64,000 nt of DNA from Linanthus parryae (GCA_023055425.1 JALGPY010000002.1:153709345-153773344); one strand, 5' to 3'. Positions 12,455 through 25,600 are shown, counted from the first letter of the stretch. The notes: generated from the letters alone by a model not told the origin. Translations and numbers: made by a program.

Positions 12455-14019
12455 TTGGAATTCTATAAAATGAGAAATATGCAATTTTAGTATTTTGAAC
12501 AATTTGACTATATTTAACAATGGCTAGATCATTAAATATAGCTCCCACTATTTTTCTCGGATTAATAGCCCTCACTATTAAAGCGGAAAATATCTTTATA
12601 CTTTCTAGTGGGTCCAAGATCCCTTTTCACTTCTTCTTGAGCTTGCTTTGGCAAGTCACCCAAGAATTGGTTATTTAGGTAGGAACCATTCCAATTGCAT
12701 CCCATGCAACTCTTGGTCCAATTAGGTGAATAAATTCCTTTTATTCTTTATCCAATTGGATAACTCCTAATTGTCATGCCTCTAAGCTCATCAATCAAAT
12801 TGACTCTTGCCTAGTTGCGTCCAACCTCTTGCTTTCAACATACACGCATTACTAGCTTGCGTCGTCCGCAACACATCATGAAAAATCAAAATCGCCTTGC
12901 TTTGGCAAGCCTGAATTTTAATAGGCCATGATCATGAAGGGTGTTTTGGCAAGAGAAGGCAAAACGCAATATTTAATTGAGGGATTTCTTTTAAATTGTT
13001 TGGTTGATCTTATCAACATGGTCTACTTATTTGGATTGGGCCATCCACAATAAAAGACCAACCTTGTTTATTATTATCTTGTTATCGTTTTGTTTGTAGC
13101 GCCATACACACAAAAATAAATAACAAGGCATGAATAATAAACATCCACAAAAAAAAAAAACGTGGCATGGATATGGCCCCTAGACTAATGATATTATCAA
13201 GCCAATGATAATATCTAATTGCCCTAAAGTGTCGAGCTCATCTTCATGTGCTCCACCATAGCTGCGCGCCTAGGGATGTCTTTTGGCTCCTTTGGTTCTC
13301 CGGTCTTCTTCTCCATGTTCTTGGCTATCATCTAAATATTTCTAATTCTAGCCTAACATCTAGAATAAATAAATAACAAAAGCCTCACATGTCGAGGAGA
13401 AAAAGAACGACTCGCAGGCCGTAAAACTTAATTAATTATTACATTAAATTGATCAGCTCGCAGGCCGTAAACCAAACCACAAAACAATAAACATCCACAA
13501 TCCTAGGCCATATCCATCCACCATGCAATAAAGCACATAATACAGTTAAAACAAATTTTTAACGCGCTTGTTTAATTTTAATAAAATTGGGTAACTAGGG
13601 TTTCACAACGGTCCAAAGGGTCCAAGCCAACAAGTGGCCCGAACCCTAGGACCGCCCCGCGGCCTTGCTTGGCGCGCAAGGGAGGGGCGGGCGGCTAGGG
13701 TTTCGGCCCTAGTCCCCTTCCTTGTTGCCCAAGCAAGGTTGTTTCCATATGGATTTATTTCCATAATTTTATTTCCATATTTGAAAACCCCTTTTCAATC
13801 ATGTGCCCATGAACCCTAATTTTTCATGAACCCAATTATTCACATCCTATGTGATTAAACTCACCAATTCTAACATCCAATGTAAAATTGGGTCTTGTTT
13901 GATTGAATCAAATTCAATATTGCATCTACTATGCCAATTTTTCAGTTTTCGCGTAATAAACAATAATACGGTGTATGAACTGAAATCGTAAACACATAAT
14001 ATCATGTTATGCTCTACGA
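12455..14019 (-). other. Long untranslated leader of the copia element
   Basis: About 1.56 kb lies between the primer binding site and the gag start, longer than in compact copia elements. It holds no credible coding frame. At 13380-13470 the short string CTCGCAGGCCGTAAA occurs twice, 62 bases apart. Confidence 0.6.
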
Positions 14020-14038
14020 CCTGTGGCTCTGATACCAC
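14020..14038 (-). promoter_or_regulatory. Primer binding site (initiator tRNA-Met)
   Basis: The minus strand reads GTGGTATCAGAGCCACAG directly after the LTR end. TGGTATCAGAGC is the standard plant copia primer site, complementary to the 3' end of initiator tRNA-Met. Confidence 0.93.
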
Positions 14039-15478
14039 TGTTGGGTTTTGACGTAGGTAACGCAGCGGAATAACAAAAATTAATCCTACTCAAAGCCCAC
14101 CAAGGATCACAGGAAGAGACATCATAACATGATTAAGGTCATAGAAGATGTGTACCTTTTGATTTGTGAGATCACACGAAGAATGATGTCCTCGTCTCTA
14201 CGGTTGATCCACGTCTAGAGGTGAGATCTAGATTCTTCCTTCACAACAAGTGCTAGCTTGAACCCGGAGGAAGAGGGATGAAGATCAAAGCAACAAAGCA
14301 ACAAAGCACAAAGGAGGGGGCGGCCTCCTTTTGCCGTCGGGTAGAGGGGGCGGACGGGGGCTAGGGTTTCGGCCCTAGCTCTTTGTCTTGCTCTCTCTTT
14401 TGCTCTCTCTCACTCTTGTGTTATGTCTAATAATAACTCATCAGGTGGGAAGGAAGCTAGAGCCTCTTATATATATACTCCAACAACTCCTTGTTGTTTC
14501 CATATTAGAGTTTTCTTGTTCTAGTAGGACTAGAACTATTCCCTTCCTTGCAAATTAGTCCTACTAAGTTTGCAAGGTGTTGCACAATGATCCTTCTATT
14601 AATTAATCTATATTAATTAATCCCAAATCTAGCTCTACTCTATTTGACGTGTGACCCCATAGGTTTCTATATAGTTGGTAGTAACTATTACTAACATGGA
14701 GCGGTGTCTAGCAACACATCCATGCCACCCAACCAATAGAAATAGTCAGTGATCCCGACAAACCTTTGTGCCCAATATATCATATTGCATTATCCCTTTG
14801 TCTCCATATCCGGATTGGACACGAGACATAAATAGTCACACTCGTTTATCCAATCCATAGTTCCTCGATCCTGGGAATATGCTTATGCTTGCAGGTAACA
14901 TTAATATCTCTATATTAATTTATCTGAGTCTGGCCAGACATTCAATAAGCCTCATCCCTCGAGTGGCCGTGGATATTTACCCCCATTATGTGGGAGGGAC
15001 AAATCCTATCTACATCACTACGATCTCTAAGCTTGCTTCCTATCACGCCCGATAGTCACCTTTATGATTACCTCGCTACGGTGTAACGTTTGATAATATC
15101 AAAGCGCAATATTTCACAAGTAGAGTATCTAGTGACTTCAAGTCCAAGGATTGCAATAATATTAACACTACGAAAAGCGATTGTGACTTCACATAAACTA
15201 ATGTATCCATTTCGTCGTGGGTCAATCCAGTATGCCATTACTCCTAATGCACACCCATGTGTTAGACTTGATATCTCCATATCAATCTACCCACATACTA
15301 GTCTATATTTGATTGTCCTATTAATCAATATAATGGACCAGAGATATTTAAGATAAATAACACATTTTATCTAAGAACTTCATTATATTAAATATCGCCA
15401 TAAATAATAAATGAATATTCTAGCCAAAACATTGTTCATACTAAATCTACGATTGCCTCTAGGGCATCTATTCCAACA
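14039..15478 (-). repeat. 5' LTR of the copia element
   Basis: 1440 bp, colinear with 6270-7709 without length difference. A TATA-like run lies near 14466-14478 on the minus strand. The target duplication CACTA follows at 15479-15483. Confidence 0.95.
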
Positions 15479-15612
15479 CACTATAATAAAGAAAAAGGGT
15501 GGTATTTGTCCACAATCAGTAAGGGTAAAATGGTCACAAAAAGTCAGTTTGCACCGCTTCACTAACGGATTGTAACAGAAGGGTGGTATCTGTCCACCCT
15601 CCATCCGTTAAC

Positions 15613-15692
15613 AAGGGTGCAAAATATCTTTTTCCATAAATCAGGGGGCAAAATGTCTTTTCTCCATAATTGAAGGGTGGAAAATGTCTTTT
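15613..15692. repeat. Right terminal inverted repeat of the MULE
   Basis: Reverse complement of 5031-5110 with only a few mismatches, including GGGGGCAAAATGTCTTTTCT. It lies just beyond the copia element, proving that copia jumped into the MULE. Confidence 0.85.
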
Positions 15693-15858
15693 ACCCATCC
15701 TAATATATTCGGATCAAATCCGGATACGAATCGGATTTTGATTATTAATATCCATATTCGATCCATTTTAAAATGGATCAGATTTGGACTTGATCCATAC
15801 GAATCAAATCACTCGGATTTCGGATCGGATCGGATCGAACCGCATTGACATCACTCCT

Positions 15859-16139
15859 GACACAACACAAAAAGAATGTGTAAAAGGTAAATATATTTGT
15901 AATTTGCATAGTGATGAAGTTCTTTTGTTCAAGTTTAAGAAGTCATATGAATTGGAAAAAAGTGACGAGAATTTGTTCTTTTTTTTTTTTTTTTGAGAAA
16001 AGAAAAAAATGACGTTGAAATTATTGTATGATAAGCAACTCCAAGGACTGAAATGTTTTTTTTTTTTCTCAAAAAAAGGACTGAAATATTTTTTAAGTAA
16101 AAAAAAAGGACTTAAATGTTTTTGTAATTAGGACTAAAA
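15859..16139 (+). promoter_or_regulatory. Upstream region of the VTI1 gene
   Basis: About 280 bases, AT-rich, with several A and T homopolymers (15979-15994, 16055-16070, 16100-16110). No convincing TATA box is seen. It is all that separates the nested transposon block from the likely transcribed start of the SNARE gene, so the core promoter must lie here or within the old transposon end. Confidence 0.4.
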
Positions 16140-16569
16140 TTGCCTTTCACGACTGGAGGTGCTCTGACAGTCTCCCCCACCTTCATTCCGAGCAGACCAT
16201 TCAGCATCCATCCATCCATCCATCGCCGAACGCAAACTGATCGCCGATCTCCAAAACAATCCGGTGAATCTGATCGATTGCACTTTTCAAATTCCTATTT
16301 CCGGTTCGTATTCTACATAATTTCATTTCTCCAACTACCATATAAACTCGTCTTTTACACGACTCTTGAACATCTTCTTTCAAGCAAGATCTGTATTCAG
16401 TTCTCGATACTGTGGAGGACGTACTTTGTTACGGTTCTATAGATTTAGGGTTTTGCAATTTCAGACTACAATTGTCCTTAATTTCAATTGGTTCAGGGTT
16501 TACGGATCTAGAATTAATCTGTTGGGTTGATTTTTTGCTGACAAGGGTGTTTGAAGCTTCGGAGGAGAG
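16140..16569 (+). other. Probable 5' untranslated region of VTI1
   Basis: Pyrimidine-rich DNA (CTCCCCCACC, TCCATCCATCCATCC at 16206-16222) leading to the ATG at 16570. The transcription start cannot be placed exactly. A leader intron is possible, since the segment turns T-rich after about 16310. Confidence 0.45.
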
Positions 16570-19500
16570 ATGAGTGAGGTTTTTGAAGGATATGAACGGC
16601 AGTACTGTGAACTCTCCGCCAACTTGTCCGGAAAGTGTAACTCAGCTGCTCTTCTTTCTGATGGAGGTATTCCTGTGAATCTATTTTCTGTGACATATTT
16701 ATAAAACTTTCTCTTTCTTTGTAATACAGTGCAAGTGATATAGCCTGATGAAAGTATTATATTGAGATCTTTGTTGAGTTTTGGAGTCAGTTTATGGCTT
16801 TTAATGTTGAAATTTTGGAGGGTTTTATGTAATCAGAACAAATGGTCTATAAAATTTGGAGGGCTTTGAGCTTGGTGACAGGACATGATGAGGTCAAGGA
16901 GTAGGGCTCATAAGACATGAACGGTCTGGTTAAGTTTGACTCGGGGTTTTAGCAAGTGCCCGAGGAAAACGGATCCATATCACAAAAAGTATGACTGAGC
17001 GACATGCCTATAGTTTGGTGGGCTTCCGTTACTACCGTGTTTTGTTGTTTCACTTATTTTTATTCTTGAGGTTCATTGCCTCACTAGATTCCTAACCTCT
17101 TATACCAATTCATTAACCTCACATGAACTGAGAGCAGATTGGATGGATTTGGATCTAATGGGTTTGGTATTCCTCACGGGCAGCTCCATCGCTTGCACCT
17201 AAACTACTTCTGATGGATCGTGGAGCATAGGAACCCTCGGAATGGAGCTAGTTGAACACTACTATTAGGAGGAGCGTTAATGCAGTTTGGCGACAGGAAA
17301 CTAAGTGGGTAGGGGAGAAAGCTAGGGTGATAGAAAGAACCGGTTTTAAGCTTTGGTACTCAAGTAAAGATGGGGGTAGGAGTTGTGTAGGTATTCTTGT
17401 AGACAAAAATCTTAAGTATGAAGCAGAGCTTAAAAGAGTAGATGATAGTATAATCCTTTTGAAGCTATATATTGAGTTCTTCAAGGTGTGACACTGAAAG
17501 CTGTTATAGTGCCTATGCACCACAAGTCGGGCTAGAAGATGCTAGTAAGATGTAGTATTTGGGAAAATCTAGGCGAGCTAGTACAAGACTTACCAAGCGG
17601 AGAGAAAGGGTCATGATAGATGGTGGTCTTAAAGGGCATGTTGGGAGGGATAACAACTATTTTGAGAGAATACATGAATGTTTTGGTGTTGGAGAGAGGA
17701 ATGAGGAGGGGAGTGAATCTTGGAGTTCACTTCTGCACATGATTTAGTGGTATACATTCTCTAAGAAGAGGGATACAACTTAAGAACTATTAAAAGTGGA
17801 ACAAATGCAAGCCAAATAGACTTCTTCCGTACTAGAAACGAGGAGAGGCGATAACATGGTGTGTAAGCATGGTGAGTTATGGTAGGTGAGAGTTCGGCCA
17901 TCCAACATATGCTTTTGGTTTGGACGTTTGTATAAGCATATGGAAGACTAGAAGTCGGGGTACTAGGCACCCACTTAGGTAGTTGAATCTGAAATGCGAA
18001 AATTTGGAAGTTTTGAGAAACCAGATGTTTCAGGAGGGAATATGATATACGGTAAAAAACCTAATGATATTTGGGAGAAGATGGCTTGGTGTATTAGAAG
18101 GGTAGCAGCAAGCACTTTGGAGGAGTCTAAGGAAGTAGACCACCGTATAGAGAAATGTGGTCGTCGACCAACAAGGTCCAAAAGTTGTTAAAACGAAAAG
18201 AGTGTCACAAAGTTTTCTTTACTTGTAAGAAATAGGAATAGTGATAACTAAGAGAGATATGAAGTCCCTAAAGCCGAAACTAATAAAGCATACAGAGAGA
18301 AAAAGGCGAGAGCATATGGTGGTTTTATGAAAGATAGAACATAAAGATGGAGAATGGGATATTTATTTAATCGCAAAAATTAGGGAGGGGAAAGGGAAGG
18401 ACTGGAGTTATGTCTAAAGTGTATATGTGGATATGATTTGGATGATGGATCTTTAGCTAAAAGACAATGAAATTAAGGGAAGTTGAGAAGTCATTTTGAG
18501 AAAGTTTTTAACAAATATCATTCTGGTGACTTAAAGCTTAGGGGGATCTTGGCAGCTCTAGTGTGTGCTCAAACAATGATCGCTTGTGTAAGATTAGTGA
18601 TATTGAGGTCAAAGATTCTTTGAAGATAATGGAATTGGGGAAAGCTGGATGACCGAATAGGATTTATGTTGAAACGTGGAAGTAGCTAGGTGACAAAGGG
18701 GTATTACGGTTGACTTATTTGTCTAATCAAATCTTGAACTGTGTGAGAATCCCATAAGAGTGGAGGAAGAGTACATCGGTGCCTTTATTTAACAAGTGAG
18801 ATATTCAGAGTAGCTACAACTATCGAAGTATCAAATTAATGAGTCACACAATGAAGCTTTTGGAAGTCATATTGAGAGGAGATTAAGATGTGAGACAATA
18901 GTTTCCTGAAATCAATTTGGTTTTGTCTCTGGAAGAGACGGCTATAGTGGCTATATTCCTACTTAGGTGCATAATGGAGAGGTATAAGAAAATAAGAAAG
19001 ACCTTCATTTTCAATTCATAGGCTTAAAAAAGATGTATGATAGAGTACCCCACATAGCTAATGTGAAAGTCTTGAAAAAAGGGTACCGGTTCAATATATT
19101 GAGGTTGTAAGGACATGTACGAGGTCGGTTGTTAGTGTAAGGACTTTGAGAGAACTTCCCGCAACAAGGGGCTTCAGTAAGGGTCAGCCTTAAGTCTGTA
19201 CATGTTCACTTTGTAATGGATGAGGTTACAAGGAGTATCCAAGATGATACCATGTGGCGGATGTCATTTGCAGTCGTTATAGTTCTGATTGAGAAACAAG
19301 GAGAGAGCTATGCGGATAGTCAAAATTATAGAGGGAAAATTTAGAATCTAAAATGAATTAGGATTAGTCAGACCAAGACAGAGTATATCTTTAGTGGCCA
19401 TTGACATTAGGAGTGGAGGCCATGACTATTGGTGGGCCCCGGAAATAGAGGGTAGATGTGTATGGACGAGAAATATAAGTTTGAGACTAAATCACTTGCA

Positions 19501-22500
19501 ACTCCAAGGAGGGGCTTGGCTCCTGCTCTCAGTCCTAGCTGCGGCACTTTTAGCTCGAATTCGCTCATAATCCTTGCTCCCAAAATTCTAGAGCATGTTT
19601 TTTACCAGCGCTTTGTACTTTATCAACGATTTGCCTCAATATTAAGTTGTCAATCCTATCTGAAATAAGTCAAACGAAAATTTTAACTAAAATGACCTAA
19701 ATAACACCTTACTGAAGTAGTCCTCTAACTCACTGTATGTCCAGTTCTCATTGCTAACACTCAGTCAAGTAGAACTTCCATTGCATTCTTCAGTATGTGA
19801 GGTTCTAATCTCATATACAAGCTTTGTAGTTATTGCCACCAAGTCTAGATTACACAAAAAAACAATCTGTAATATGTTTATACGTATAGTCATATTAAGT
19901 ATGTAATTTATATACGCTCTTTCATGACCCCTCTCAGATATAACTTTTTAGAATTTGTTGCTTTTGCGCTCCCGCTCTAGGTGACATAGGTTTGAGATCA
20001 TAGATGTTTCTCGCTGGGGTGCAGGTGCCAACCTTTGAAGCTGCAAAATGCAAACTGAACCAAGTAGATGGTTTGGTTAACATTTGAAATTTGCCAGACC
20101 TTATAAATCAAACTGAATATGTGTGTGTGTGTGTATAAAACCAACCAGAGTGCATTAGTTTCCTGTACAACTATTCTTTTCTCCTTTTCCTATATGGTAG
20201 AGGGAATTGGTGCATGATGTAGTTGAGTATTTGTTAATTTGTAATGAGAAACTTCATATCTATTATTGTGACTGTATTGAGCTAATTTTTTTAGATTGAA
20301 TTCTTGAGTTGAGCATTGTGCTGGATGTGATCGGAGGTTTGAAACCAAACAATTCTTGCAGGTTTAAGGTTTCTGACAAACCCTAGGTAGTGGTTTGGTT
20401 TGAACTTAGCCAAAACTTAACGAACCGAACCCTTAACACCTTTAATTTTTCTGCGATTGTTGATTCACTGATACAAGCTCAGTGTTTGTATGTTTTGATG
20501 CTTAGGTGGCATTCGGTGAACTTGATTAATTTCCTTATTTTTAGCGAATAAACAACTACTCCCTCTGTCCCACAGGCTGTCTATATTTGGAACCACAATT
20601 TTTATGGAGGCATGCCGTTAATGCACCGAAGTTCAAATTCTGACATGCTATTTCCAAAACTATCCCCTCTTTCTTCTTTCCCATCATTAACTTTTGTTTT
20701 TATGGGTTATGTTGGAAATTCATTATATTTTTGATGCTTTAGAAAGAAATGGGCAATTAATTTGCGACATCCTAAAAAGTAAAAAATGACTACCTTTGTG
20801 TGATGGAGGGAGTATTGGGTTGAGTATTCTCGTATGAGTAACGGATTGATAACCATAGGGGATCGAGTGCTGCTGCTGGGAGTTGTTTAACCGTCCGGGC
20901 TTGGGCGGCTAATATGTATCTCTAGTCTATTGCATTATTCGCGATGTCTTTTCGTTCCTGTCCAGCCATTTATTTTAAGGACACCTTATTGTAGACACTA
21001 ACCATCTCCACGGCATTCTACTCCAGTACAATATTCGGATATATCTAAGGAGCTTGTGGAGTAGTTTTTTCTCTACTCTTAAATATCCAAGTGGAGATCT
21101 AGTTTAGGGAGTTGAGTAAAACTTACCCTTTCAAAGTAATATTTTGTGTCTGCTTTGGCCTGATGGCAAAATGCAGTTTTGATATGAGAGGATGCGAGGA
21201 TTGTAAAGGAACTCTTACTGCTTTCAGTATTTGCAATCGCGTCACTAAGGTCCCAATTGCTTACCATTTGCTTTGTCATTCTATGAAATTTATTATCTAG
21301 ATGTAGGATAATTAACTTTCTCCTATTTCCTCACTTTATGTTGCTGTGCAGACAAGGTTGATATACATATTTACATATTGGTTTCTAAGTTGGTAACGTG
21401 TCATGCAGCATGCTGCCTTTTTCAGTTCAAGTAGAGGATTTTCATGGTGCTTCACTGTTGATGTAGTTGTTTTTGCTATTAAATAGTAAAGTCGAGTGCA
21501 AGTAGGATATCACCTAAAGATAAAAAGAGGTCTTATTGATGGTCTGAAAGCTCAAGGAGTAGATGATGAAAATGTATCTATGGTACTTGCTTCTAGGGCA
21601 ATGCGATTATTTCTGTTGTATTTTTCTTTTCCTCGTGTGTTGGAGTATCAAGGAGTTCATTTAAACTCTCCTTGTTGACCCGAAAATTTTGCTTACTTCA
21701 CTTTCACCTTGGAGCGTCCCATTGGATCATCAAAGTACTTAAAACACACAATTAACTATCAAAGATCCTAATACTCAAAGGCACTAATAACTAAAAGAGA
21801 CACAATTAACTATCAAAGTACCTATTGAAGCTCGGGTAACTTCAATATCAAAGTGTGTAGGAACTCTAGAAGGATCGTCATTGAGCCATTTTCGACTATA
21901 GTACCTATAAATATGACGAAAATAATATATTAGGATTGAAGAACATGCTCATATAGTCATAAAGAAGATATAACCATATGGAATGTTGTATACTCGTAAT
22001 CTCAAACGAATAATGTATGCTTGTATATACCTTGGGTTCAAAGAATGAGCCAAGCAATGCAATGGAGTATTTTTTTGTTCCACCTATCCTCAAGTATAGC
22101 GTGCACAACATTGAAAAAAATGGATCCCCCATCAGTCCCGTTTTGCTCATATTTGAAGATGACCCTTTTCACCCTCTCAATCATTGTGTCCCACATATCA
22201 TAAACCAAGTGAAAGCATGGACGGTTGGTGTCACAATAAAGGATCGTGTCATACATGGAACCGGTGAATGCAATAATATAATTAATTTTATGCCACCAAC
22301 AGTCATCAACCACTCTGCCCTTCATGAAAGCCCCATTGCACCATTCGTCTCCCGGTAATCATTCCATTTATCACTCATTACCAAGCGCTGAAGCCCACAC
22401 TTAATGAGCATAAATATCTTGAGCATCACAATAGTAGAGACAAATCGGGTCTCGGCCACCGCAAGTAACTTCAATGGCACAACTTCAAGATCTAGTGATT

Positions 22501-22612
22501 AGATGTAATTCTTCATCACCACATCATCCCCCGCTATCTCACTAATCCGATGACAAGCATCATACACAACCTCATTCTTCTCTTTTGCCATATATATATA
22601 TATATATATTTA

Positions 22613-22671
<59 letters not shown>

Positions 22672-25600
22672 TCAAAGCAAGATGTAAAGTATGCACAACA
22701 CAAGGAGTCCACATGATGTGTGAGAATTGTGCCCTCGATAAGTAGACCCGCCGCCTTACAATTAGGAGCATTGTCAGTGACTACTTGCACTACATTGCGA
22801 AGATCAATTTCCGTAATCACATCTTTCAACATTTGAGAAATATAATGTTTTATCTTTTACTTCACCTAAGGTATTTTCTGTTTTAATGAACATAGGCCTT
22901 TAAGAATTAACCGCCAAGAAATTTATCAACGGCGTCCTATGTGGGTCAACTCGAACCATCTCTCACAACAGACACCCCTTTCTCTGCCCACGTGCCTCTA
23001 ATTGTGCTCAACCATCCCTCTGATTACAGGATAACTTTTGTTCATGCTAATTTCAAATTTTGTTGTACAATATTACTACTATTATAAAATCAGAATACTA
23101 GAATTAGCGATCTGTAATCAGTCCTCACTCCACACGACAAACACGGCGGTGTACCACCCACTATTGACATGATATTGTTCCACTTATGTCTGGTGAATTG
23201 AACAACTCGTCTTTATCTTGCATCTTCTTCAGTTTTTTTTTTTTTTTTTTTTTCAAGGACTGCTCAACTACAAAGAACTCGAAATAGTGAGATTGAGGCA
23301 AACCTGGATAAGTAGGACAATCTAACAAAATCTTCATATAATTCATATAATATGAAGTTCCCTATCAATCGGGTTGGCGAACCCGACCCACGTCAGGTCC
23401 TAAACTTATCGTACGATACACGAGGCGTATTGTATCGGACACGTATCACTCGATACAGTTCAATACACATTCATTTGCGATACAGCCATTTATACAAAAC
23501 GTTGATGGACTGTATCATATTGTATCGTTCGATACGTATCGAGTATCGAACAATACTTACAACAGAGATCTCTGATAGATTTACTGGAGACTCCTTGTCA
23601 GCTAGAGAAACTGAAGAATTAATAAGGTCAAAGGACAGAAAACACCCATGTTTCGACTCATTACCGGTTTAGCTACCCTATAGTATGGACACTACTTCCC
23701 TCAAAAAAAAAAGTACAGACAATACCGTGGACAACCCTTGTCTGGCGGGGCATAACGGACGATACCATGAGGTTTGGCATTAGGAAGTTCAAATAAGCGA
23801 TCTTCGCTAGGAAAATGGTTGTAGAGGTCTTCTTGTATCGAGAGAGAACCTTTTCTCACTATCTTTTGCTACCAGTCAATCATTCTGGTCTTTGGAAGGT
23901 TGAATCTCTAATTAAATAGAATTATTCTTTTGAATTTTCATACATGTCCCATGAGAAAAAATTAACTACTTCGGATGGTGAAGGGTGTAACTTGTGAATC
24001 ACCATTTAATTTCTAAAGTAGATGGCGACTTGTTGAATGATCTTATTCATCTGGAACTGCTTCCACTTGGTTGCGTCTGATCTTGAGTTAAATTAGCATT
24101 TTCTGAGTCTTGGTTCAGTGTCGTCATTCTTTCATTATTGGTGGTGCTCTGGTACTTAGTAAGGGGAGCAAGTTGCAGAAGATGGTACCACATGCTCTCA
24201 AGTGGTTCTTTGGAGGGAGAAACTACAATATCCTTTCATATGCGTGGACTTAAAAAGAACGATTTCATTTCTTTTAAAATTGTGGAGCACTGTAGTTTCT
24301 GTAGTGTTTCTCTTTAACCAATCATTTTTCTGTTGTTGGATTCTTTATAGTTTACATGGAAATATGGGCAGTATTTTGGTTGCAATAGTTTAAAGTCGTC
24401 ATTCGTAGGACAGATGCTCCTTTAGCATTTCTAATGTAGTTTTCTTACCAACAATTACTAATTTTACTTGTCGAAAAGGGAAAAAAGTGTTACCATTACT
24501 ATTGTAGCTTTTGTTGTGTGAAAAAATAATTATTTTATTTACATTATGATTAACAGAAGATAAGAAGCAAAGAATCTCGGAAATAGAAGCTGGACTCGGC
24601 GATGCTGATGTTTTGGTATTGTATACTGTTTTCATTTTATTCAATTTGCCCAGGCAAAAATTTTGACTTCTACTTTGTTAATTGATCTCCTTGTTTAACC
24701 AGATACGCAAAATGGACCTTGAGGCACGAAGTCTGCAGCCGAGTTTGAAGGCTGTTTTTCTCGCTAAGCTGAGAGAATACAAAGCTGATCTTACTAATGT
24801 AAAGAAAGAAGTTAAGAAATTATCATCCGCTAATGCTAATCAGGTTTCTCGTGAAGAGCTGCTTGAGTCTGGATTGGCAAATCCACACATGGTACGCCTG
24901 GATTCTAGTATTGCATCAGTCTTTCTTTTTATGAAAACGTTGGTTAGACTTGTGTTAAAGAAAGGATATCTATTAATGGAGGGCCACTTCGCTATAAAAT
25001 GTAGTATATAGCACTGTGCTATGGATGCATTTTTGTAAGTGCACCTTGCATGACACTGTTTGGTCCATGTTATGCGACCCAGATTTATCTTGTCTTTGTT
25101 ATTGAATTTCCTCATTTAGTTACTCCAGAGCTTTGGTCAGGGTCCGTTGTCATTGCCATAGCTAACAGTCTGATTTGTTTGTTCCTCATAAACGATATCA
25201 TTACATTTGCATCTAGTATCGGTTTTGTATCCTTCCATAGTTGTTGTAATATCAATCTCTTAGTTTTCATATTGTACTAGAACTTTAGACTTGAGTCGGA
25301 GTTTATCATTCAAGATTGCAGTAGTGGTGATATTTTCATTTATGGACATCGTTGCTGCATAGCTTCAATCAAAGATATACGTACAGACTGACATATTTCT
25401 CCTCCTTTTGGCGATTGATGGACAATTCAGGCATCTGCTGATCAACGAGAACGATTGGCTTTCTCCACAGAGAGATTGAATCAGTCGAGTGAGAGGATCA
25501 CAGAGAGTAGAAGAACAATGTTTGAGACAGAAGAGCTCGGTGTCTCAATTCTTCAAGACTTGCATCAGCAACGTGAAACTCTCCTAAACTCGCATCAGAA

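Larger units (their letters stand above)
6270..15478 (-). mobile_element. Full-length Ty1/copia LTR retrotransposon (Angela-like), non-functional
   Basis: A 9.2-kb element read right to left. It has two 1440-bp LTRs beginning TGTTGG and ending CCAACA (on either strand), a 5-bp target duplication CACTA at 6265-6269 and 15479-15483, a primer binding site complementary to initiator tRNA-Met next to the 5' LTR, and a polypurine tract next to the 3' LTR. Gag, protease, integrase, reverse transcriptase and RNase H are present in copia order, but gag carries an in-frame stop and a frameshift, pol a second frameshift, and a hAT transposon interrupts the end of pol. The LTR opening, read on the minus strand (TGTTGGAATAGATGCCCTAG), resembles Angela/BARE-type elements; that clade assignment is from memory and moderate. 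Confidence 0.95.
5031..15696. mobile_element. Mutator-like (MULE) element with long TIRs, split by a copia insertion
   Basis: About 80 bp at 5031-5110 is matched as an inverted repeat by 15613-15692 with only a few mismatches. Both contain three spaced AAAGACATTTT words. The right flank ATCCTAATA (15697-15705) matches the left flank ATCCTAA (5024-5030) in seven bases, consistent with the 9-bp target duplication of MULEs if the left end lost a few bases. Without the copia insertion the element would be about 1.45 kb and too short for a transposase. The same TIR style (GGGTAAAAGACA) is found in the element at 33784-35133. Confidence 0.7.
4428..15858. mobile_element. Outer inverted-repeat transposon, disrupted by nested insertions
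   Basis: The left end (AGGGATGGCAAGGGATCGGA, 4428 onward) and the right end (reverse complement AGGAGTGATGTCAATGCGG, ending 15858) are imperfect inverted repeats. Both are followed inward by a mass of GGATC/GATCC/CGGAT words (4434-4640 and 15708-15840). Such ends resemble non-autonomous hAT elements. I looked for an 8-bp target duplication and found none, so the exact ends are approximate. Its own sequence is 4428-5030 plus 15697-15858; everything between was inserted later. Confidence 0.5.

Noticed and set aside
22038..22325. A host gene on the minus strand of VTI1 intron 1
   Set aside because: The motifs belong to a hAT transposase and the frame is broken before and after.
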